This document shows positions 57,155-64,000 of a stretch of DNA of 64,000 bases, piece by piece. The stretch covers positions 148,075,440 through 148,139,439 of the forward strand of contig OY821518.1 of NCBI GenBank assembly GCA_963682025.1, written 5' to 3'. Both the position numbers and the translations under genes were made by a program. Each line of letters starts with the position of its first letter. Positions within the stretch are counted from its first letter, which is position 1. The notes under the pieces were generated by a model. It was given only the letters and a program-made list of their open reading frames with translations, was not told where the DNA came from and did no database searches. This DNA is from Cordilura impudica. Lineage: Eukaryota; Arthropoda; Insecta; Diptera; Scathophagidae.

Positions 57155-58402
57155 TTAAGTACCCATCTTCCTCCATAGCTGTGTGGGAACCCACCTCAGC
57201 TTGAGCTTCACCAGAGGTCCCCCCCCAGCAGACTTCTCTACTGGCTTGACGATCTCTGGGATTGGTCCCTGATCGCTTTTATAGACCTTGATCATAATCT
57301 GCCCAAATCCGTAGGAAATGATGCTGTTTGTCTCGGTTAAACGCGCGAGGTATTCGGCATTAAGTAACAGTGTTACCTGCCGACGTGCCCCCTCTGTATC
57401 ACCAAATCTACCAATCTTCCAATTGTGCGTTGGAAGATAAGGATTGCAGACCTTCAGCATCTTTAGCACAGATTCCGCATCCCCAGGAGTTGCCGGAAGC
57501 CAAGCATGCGCTCTGGGTCAGGACAGGATGTCATGCTTGTGCACAACATCCAGTTTTGCTCCCGGCCAGAGCTCTCCTAGTTTGCTGACGGCAGCCCTGT
57601 AAAAGGATAATGAGCGTTGGTCAGCAAAAGCCACCAGCTTAGCACGGCCTTGGTGCCAGCCTGCGTCGCGGCAGGTTGGAGGTGGACCTGGTATATCCTC
57701 AAGGACAGTGAAGAATACTTCGGCTAATTTAGCCTCCACATAACTCCACTTGTCCTTGGGGATAGTGCCATCTTCATCTCCCCTGTTAATGATAGCCATT
57801 ACAAGGTTGTCTTTGACAACCTGACTAAACGAATTCGGCACAGCGTTGCCGGCCACTTTAGTACGTTTAGGTAATGGTTTCTCATCTGGCGAGCGCAGCC
57901 TTTTACCCGCCTTCGAGGTACTAACAACCTGTTTATCAGGTACACTAGTCTCAGCTGAGAGGTCCTGTTCTTCAGTGACCTTCTTAGCCCATGTGAGCGA
58001 ATCTCTCTGTCTATCAGACAGCTTCGCTTGGTCGAGTTTGCCTAGCCTATCAATAATCTTAAGGCATAGTCTCCTCTGATTATATTTCGCCTTTGACGGA
58101 CGGACGTGATTGACCCCAGTCTTACCAGACTTGGACCCCTCCTTAGCTGCATTCCCAAGGTGACCGGATTTGTCCATAGCCTTCATGGGTTTGCTGCCAG
58201 CAATGGAGATTGTAGTCGGACTGACAACTGACCCCAACCCGCTAGAGCTTTGACCAGAGGTCGCAGCGTTTTCTAAATGGCCAGACTCCTGGGTCTTAGC
58301 CTTCGGACAACTGCTAGATGAACTAGCAGCGGACTGTGAGGCAGAGCCTCGATTTTTGTTTTTGTTTTTGTTTGTTTTACAAGAATTCATTTTGGTTCCC
58401 AC
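57155..58402 (-). pseudogene. LOA ORF1 (DUF4780-type), frameshifted
   Basis: The start is at 58402, or at 58390 ('MNSCKTNKNKNKN'). A Ser-rich N terminus and a basic segment lead to the conserved domain: 'MAIINRGDEDGTIPKDKW', 'GWHQGRAKLVAFADQRSL' and 'LWPGAKLDVVHKHDI'. The frame is lost near 57520 and continues at 57469-57155 with 'VCNPYLPTHNWKIGRF' and 'ITETN'-like positions ('TETNSIISYGFGQI'). This domain occurs in ORF1 of LOA-clade elements, where it replaces zinc knuckles. An acidic tail (57194-57000) overlaps the ORF2 start. Confidence 0.78.
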
Positions 58403-60600
58403 GAGTGCAGGGGAAAAACTATGTCGACCGCGTCATAGCCCCCAGTAACGCAGCAAGGGCGGCCCACTGCCTCTACCTACTCACTGAGGTGCTCAGGTAT
58501 CAGTGAGGCTCCGTTAAAATACAGTCGGTTACGCCTGACTGCAAACCATCCGATAAGCACGGGTCGCGTGACACTCCGGATTAGGGGTGAGTAACCTTTA
58601 GTCGTGCACCTTCAAGGTTCCGAACTTGACACAGGTTCAGGATGTGGTACTGATACAGAAAAACCTCTTCCATTACTAGCATCAAGTAAGGAGCCGCAGT
58701 GCACTTAAGCCACCGCATCGCGACAAGATTGTTACTCATGGTGGTGGATTAGAAAAGATAGGAATGGTGCAAAAAGAGGAGGAGGAACAGCCATATTAAT
58801 AAAAAAATATTTAAAATTTAAAGAAATTAGTAATATAAATAATACAATGCAATTTTTAGAGACCTGTATTATTAAGATATCAACTGTTGAAAATAAATCA
58901 CTAAATATTATTTTGGCTTATTACCCATCCGGAAATAATGATTCATTAAACAACCCTAAAGGCAATAACCTAAAGAAATGTTTAATAGATAGTGGAATAG
59001 AATTCAGATACACACTATACGCCTCTAAATTGCCCTCTTATCCTCGGACAGGATCATATCAAGATCTTTGCATCGCAGATTGTAGAAAAATAGTTTTACA
59101 GAAAAAAATTCTATTAATAGCTTAACAACCTTAGATTATGATAGCGACCACAACGCCATATAGGTAATTGCTACATTTGATAATGAACAGCAACATTTAA
59201 CATTTTTAAAAGAAACAATAGAATCAAAACACAATTACAAAAAAACAAATTGGAAAAAGTTTAAAAAGAAGATCGAAAGAAAAGTCGCAAACGCAATTCA
59301 AATAACCAAACGATAGGAATCTCACAAACAGCGAAATTGATTTGCACTTATATTCACTAAATGATATAATCATTGAATCCATAGAAGAAACAACACCTAG
59401 GATATAAGGACTATGATTCATTTTCCAAAATAAATAGTCCCATTATAAAAAAATTACATTCTGGAAAAAGTAAAATTCTCACAGTTATTAAAAGACATCA
59501 TTCTTTAGAACATACTTTATCCGAAACTTTACTCAATCTATGCAAGGTTAAATTAAAATTAATTAAGAAACTCATTTATGAGAATATTAAAGTAGCTCTG
59601 AACAAACACATTCAAGAAAAATTGACTAAAATAGACCCAAAAGATTCTAAAAACCCTTAGTACTTCATAACATAAAAATCCCGAAAAATTCAGAAATTTT
59701 GTTACAGACCGTTGGAATAGAAACACAAACATTAGAAAGGGATAACTCTGAAAATTTTATAGTTAGTGACCAAGAACAAATGCTTGATACTATCGGCTCT
59801 TATTTGGAACCTATTCACGCAATTAAAGAAGTTAATCCAGAAAACAGAATACATATGCAAGTGTCAAATTCTTTCAAAAATTTCTTAGAAACAAAAAACC
59901 TTTTCGAAAGACAACAAAATACTATCACAAATTTCAATGACATAAGAAAATCCGATAATATTCAGGATGCACAAACTGAAAATTATTTTATAACAAAGCA
60001 TGTAATAATGAACATTTTCTCAAATATAAGAGGAAAACTTTCTTCAGGTGTAGACAGTATACCATATATAATTTTAAAAAATTTTCCGGAAATGATTAAA
60101 CAATTCGTATTTTCCAAAAAACTGGAAAATGGCGAAAGTTGTTATCTTACCAAAATAGGATAAAGAAGTAAGTAATCCAAAAAACTTAAGAGCAATAAGC
60201 TTACTTCCTAATATAAGTAAAATTTTCGAAATGTGCATTAACAATAATATAAATCAATTTTGCAAAGACAAAAACTTAATAAACGAAAAACAGTTTGGCT
60301 TTAAATATGAACACTCAACTGTAAATGCAATACACTTACTAACGTCAAGCATTAATTATAATTGGAATAAAAAATTATGTACAGGTGCATGTCTTATCGA
60401 TATGGAAAAAGCATTTGACAGCATATGGATTCCAGGATTAATATTCAAATTGATTGAGTTAAATTTTCCTATATATCAAATTATTTTAATTTATAATATG
60501 ATCAGTGAGAAAACTTTCAAAAAATATCACGGAAAACACAAAAGTACAAAAACGTTCAAAATAATCAATGGTCTACAACAAGGAAACTAATAAAAGAATT

Positions 60601-60792
60601 AACAAAACCATAATAAAAGAAATACTAAAAGCATAACCAAATCATCAGTTGTTGGCAGGAAAACATCCATCAGGAAATAAATTGTTGAGTGCTTCAATAG
60701 TCTCAACTCTAACTGGTTCGTCATTACCATTGATTGAATCTAATATAAACTAAGCCTCGAGTAGTGTATGCTGTTTTTATCAGCCCTTTCTT
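60601..60792. other. Short unassigned stretch between LINE C and F1
   Basis: AT-rich; no feature recognised. It may be scrambled LINE C sequence. Confidence 0.35.
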
Positions 60793-63680
60793 TATACCCT
60801 CCACTCCAGTGTGCAGAGGGTATATATATGTTTGTCATTCCGTTTGTAATAATTTTGGACCCCATAAAATGTATAAATTTGTGATCCTTATAACAACCGG
60901 AGTTGATATAGCGATGTCCGTCTGTCCGTCTGTGGAAATCACGATGACGGCATCAATCGGGCAGCTAGGGTGCTCTTTGACATAAAAAATTATTCATTAA
61001 CATCCTGATTTGAATGAAGAACTAAAAAAAAGTCTTGAAAAAATATAATTTTCTATGTTGTTCTTGTCATGATCACGCACTCAATAGGTTAGCTAAGGTG
61101 ATCATTTTCAGTGAGAATGATTCACCAAATTCGTGGGAAGATTGCTATTTCAAAAATCATTAAATTCGGTGGAACAGGTCCAGGGAAATCTCTGAAAAAT
61201 TAAAAAAAAAAATGAAAAATATGATGTTTCTATATTGTTCTTGTTGTTATTCTAAATGTTGTTGTCATAGCTGGACTTGTTCTTTTGGTGGTCATTGTGG
61301 TAATAATATAATAAAAACTAACCCCTTGTACATTTTTTTTTATCAACTCTTGTAGAAAAATTTAACAGTTTCCATTGTTTTGGCATCAATAAAAAATTAT
61401 TAGATCATTTCTGTCATTGCCACGAGCCTGTCTGCAAACTTTCAGATCGATTGGGTCACGGGAAAAGGGTTAAAATCGATCCAAAATTTTTTCGACAAGC
61501 AGACACTACGAGTTAATAGGTATAAATGGAGTAAAAATTAACCAGCATCTAAAGCAAATAATGCTAAAATACCTAGTTGTCAATAACAAAAACAATGTAA
61601 ATTTAGCAAAAAAAATTAATTTAATTTATTTAAAGAGAAAAACTCAAAAATAGCGTTTGATGTTGCATTTTTTGTGTGTAATATTTACATGTACATACAA
61701 ACACATATTAAATAATACAAATAATATACATATATTCTCTATATGTATATCCATAATAACTGCATGTTAGAAATAAATCGGTATATTATTTTATTTACAT
61801 AAATTTCTGCAATATTTTGTTGTGGGGAAAATACATTTCTTTTGCATTAACAGAGTGTCACTTCATTTTGCTCAGCGTGACTATGCCACAGTAGATGGCG
61901 CCACAATTTTTGTTCTAATTAGCTTTGCAATACATAGTTATTTCTATTTTAACATGAATGTCAATATTTTCAAATAGATATCATACAGCACAATGTTAAG
62001 AGTATACACGGACTGCTCTTTTATTTCATACGTTTCTTCATTATTCTTTTACAAATTTGAACATAAGTTTGGCATATTAACTTTTTGTTGTCTTTACAAA
62101 ATAGAGTTACCTAGTTATCAATGAGTTTTTTGCTTTCAAAAAAGTTCTGTATAGTTATATAGAATTATTATTCACCTTTACCTACAAAATATCTGATTGC
62201 GATTACATCTAATTTTTAAAAATTGTTTATAATTACTAAAGCATTATTATTCACATAAATACCAAATTGCACTTTAAATACAAAATTGCACATTTAAAAA
62301 ATGTTTACATTTAAAAAAAATATTGGCATTGGCATAATAGCTTTTCAGTAACTTCTTTTAGCGATAGTCGAATCGTTAAAAAAAGAAAATAGCAAAATTA
62401 TCAGTAAAATTTTCAAACGATATTCGCTATTGTTAAAGTCAGCTGTTGTTGTTATCTAAACGACAACCATTTTTGTGTTGTTTATTCAATCGATAAAAAC
62501 TTAAATTTTTAGGTTGAAATGTCGTCATACATTAATAAAAATCATAAAATAGTGAAAATATTTTGCTTTTATTAAAAAACTTTTTTATATAAATAAAAAA
62601 AATTAAATAGCATATTCAATTCATTATTTAATTTTCAAATAAATAAACAGAAATATTAATAAAAAAATAAAGATATTAAACATAAACATAAAATCATCCT
62701 GTCAAACACGAAGTAATTTGTTTTTTTCTATTCTTCTTTGTGTTTTTCGCTTATTTTGACAGAGATGCCACTCGTTTACAATTTAAATAAATAGAAAAAT
62801 AGATTTGTCGACTGTCGTTAAGATGTATGTACTTAGTGAATCACTTAATCCTTAGTGCACACAACAATAGCTGTCTATATATTTTACGATTGTCGGATCA
62901 TTGAAATTTACAGAATCGGACTACAGAAAACATTGATTTAAATTCAATGAATTTTAGAAAACCTCAAATGATATTTAAGAATTGCGACAACAAAAATTGT
63001 TACATAACTAAACGCAATTTGATGAGAATGTTATTTATATATTATTTTTCACAATTTTTTTTGGATGAAAATTTGAAGTTTTTCAGAAAATAGAGATAAC
63101 AAATTATTTTATTTAAAATGTTTGGGATCCCTAATTTGATCTCCATGTTTTCCAAATATGGCAATATTTTAATAAAAAAGTTTTATTATTATTAGACTTT
63201 AGTCTTTAGCCTTTAGACTTTAGTCTAATAATAATAATAAAAACATTCTGTGATACTAGTTGTTAGGTTAAACTGTGATTTTTTAAAATTGTAATTATTT
63301 ATTAAATTTATTAAAATTTTGTGTCGTGATGTCCAGTTTTTTATACAAATTTAATACTTGACAATGTAATAAAATAAAATCAAATAAATAAAGTTCACAC
63401 TCCAGAAGAAGTTGAAATACCGTCAACGAAACGTCGAGTGAAAAGGATGTAATAATTTGAATTTTTTTATTATCATCTTAATATTTAATTGACCATAATT
63501 AGCCCGAAAAAATAAAAAATCTCATAAATAATATTGGTCACAAATAAATCTTAATTTGGTATTAAGTTTAACAAATTGTTTACTTCTTCCAATATTTTGT
63601 TTACATTTATTATCATTACTCAAACCGAGGTGGAGGGTATCAAAGATTCGGCACAGCCGAATTTAACACTCTTACTTGTT
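60793..63680 (+). mobile_element. Family F1 repeat, second copy (F1-2, 2.9 kb)
   Basis: The 5' end TATACCCTCCACTCCAGTGT and 3' hairpin ATTCGGCACAGCCGAAT plus CTTACTTGTT are the same as in F1-1. It lacks both MITEs of F1-1 and so shows their empty sites (about 61598 and 62080). It has its own extra segment near 62811-62935 and a region at 63190-63530 not shared with F1-1, with direct repeats of GACTTTAGTCT. No coding region. Confidence 0.85.
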
Positions 63681-63682
63681 TT

Positions 63683-64000
63683 ATATTCAATTGCAGATCG
63701 AAGTATTTTATGCTTAGTGGTAGCCAAGTTTTCATTGACGAAGATGGTGCGATCGCCACCAAAACCGAAATGTGATAGTTTCAGTTCAGTCTTGTACGCT
63801 TTACGATAATTAGAGAGACATTTCAATATGAAGTTTTTGTCGTATGGTTAACAAAGTTTGACCATAATCACTGCATTCTGAGAAAATGTCTTATCTTTGT
63901 TGTTGTGGTTCTGGAGATGATATAAAGATTTAATGGCAGGAGTAGGAATGTTTAAAACGTCGCATATTGCCTGAAATACTTCAAACATGTTTTCATCTTT
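63683..64000 (-). pseudogene. LINE-type ORF1 fragment (coiled-coil/RRM class), cut by F1 and the window end
   Basis: The minus strand reads 'DENMFEVFQAICDVLNIP', a stop, 'YDKNFILKCLSNYRK' and 'GGDRTIFVNENLATTKHK', then 'ILRSAIEYK', and runs into the F1 3' end. The 'IFVNENL' block near the C terminus is typical of L1-type ORF1 and baculovirus FP-like domains found in insect LINEs. One in-frame TAA at about 63847 breaks it. The N terminus lies beyond the window. Confidence 0.5.

Larger units (their letters stand above)
53376..58747 (-). mobile_element. LOA-clade LINE, apparently full length, with 15-bp target duplication
   Basis: The duplication ATTAGAAAAGATAGG lies at 53361-53375 and 58748-58762. 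ORF1 of the DUF4780 type and ORF2 with endonuclease, RT and RNase H are on the minus strand, the LOA/Bilbo layout. The 3' end (at 53376) is not poly(A) but CCTAACCTAACTTAAC. Composition is clearly GC-richer than the surroundings. Stops, frameshifts and a damaged RT active site make it inactive. Confidence 0.88.
53160..60590 (+). pseudogene. LINE C ORF2: endonuclease and partial reverse transcriptase, split by LOA
   Basis: The endonuclease start is 53160-53375 ('NLTIYHINVNSL', 'LNATNLNA'). It resumes after the LOA insertion with 'KDRNGAKRGGGTAILIKKYL' and 'ILAYYPSGNNDS'. Reverse transcriptase pieces are 'RGKLSSGVDSIPYIILKNFP' (about 60030), 'ISLLPNISKIFEMCINNNIN', 'EKQFGFKYEHSTVNAI' and 'LIDMEKAFDSIWIPGLIFKL', the last a Jockey-type block A. 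It breaks off before the YADD box. Stops and frameshifts are numerous. Confidence 0.75.
51878..60600 (+). mobile_element. Jockey-like LINE (LINE C), interrupted by a LOA LINE and preceded by gypsy
   Basis: ORF1 with zinc knuckles (51910-52929), endonuclease (53160-53375, resuming at 58763), RT start (59699-60590). The RT ends abruptly at 'NGLQQGN', so the 3' part including the YADD box is missing. The LOA element splits the endonuclease, with a 15-bp target duplication. Its probable 5' UTR lies left of gypsy (about 44350-44511). Many stops and shifts make it older than gypsy and LOA. Confidence 0.78.

Noticed and set aside
1..64000. CRISPR arrays, bacterial operons, tRNA or rRNA genes
   Set aside because: No spaced direct-repeat array, no cloverleaf-type sequence and no rRNA-like block was seen; the gene structure is eukaryotic.

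Overview
The window reads as nuclear DNA of a higher fly, probably a calyptrate (blow-fly or house-fly relative). It is strongly AT-rich, has one host gene with short GT-AG introns, and is packed with dipteran-type transposons: LOA, I and Jockey-like LINEs, copia with its half-tRNA-iMet primer site, an env-bearing gypsy, Tc1, Helitron and TTAA/TTA MITEs. The species assignment is inference.

The only host gene I can support is mio (missing oocyte, the MIOS subunit of GATOR2), plus strand, 11 exons from 20463 to 32870. The exon lengths add up to exactly 849 codons. Intron 6 is 9.1 kb and holds several MITEs, a Tc1-like transposon split by an I-clade LINE, a long T-rich minisatellite and a dispersed repeat.

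Layout. 1-12.0 kb: repeat family F1, an old LINE (2.2-6.7 kb) and a 4.2-kb F1 copy carrying two MITEs whose empty sites are seen in the second F1 copy at 60.8-63.7 kb. 12.0-19.4 kb: one copy of family F2 split by a 6.6-kb unclassified insertion that carries an intron-containing pseudogene of Vac14 and several exon-like pieces. 19.4-20.2 kb: a MITE nested in a MITE, both at TTAA. 20.5-32.9 kb: mio. 32.5-39.4 kb: a 3.46-kb tandem duplication holding the last two mio exons, a LINE fragment, the start of a copia LTR and a 448-bp Helitron. 35.4-43.6 kb: copia, inserted in the LINE at 33.7-43.9 kb. 44.5-51.9 kb: a young gypsy element. 51.9-60.6 kb: a Jockey-like LINE interrupted by a complete-length LOA LINE. 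60.8-63.7 kb: the second F1 copy; then a LINE ORF1 fragment to the end.

The most unusual structure is the duplication at mio. Both copies end exactly at the Helitron 3' terminus (hairpin plus CTAG). The copia LTR supplies the unoccupied site that fixes the Helitron ends. This suggests a Helitron replication that began at a wrong upstream start in mio intron 9 and so carried host exons with it. Almost all transposon reading frames are broken; the gypsy gag, protease, RNase H and integrase frames are the main intact ones.
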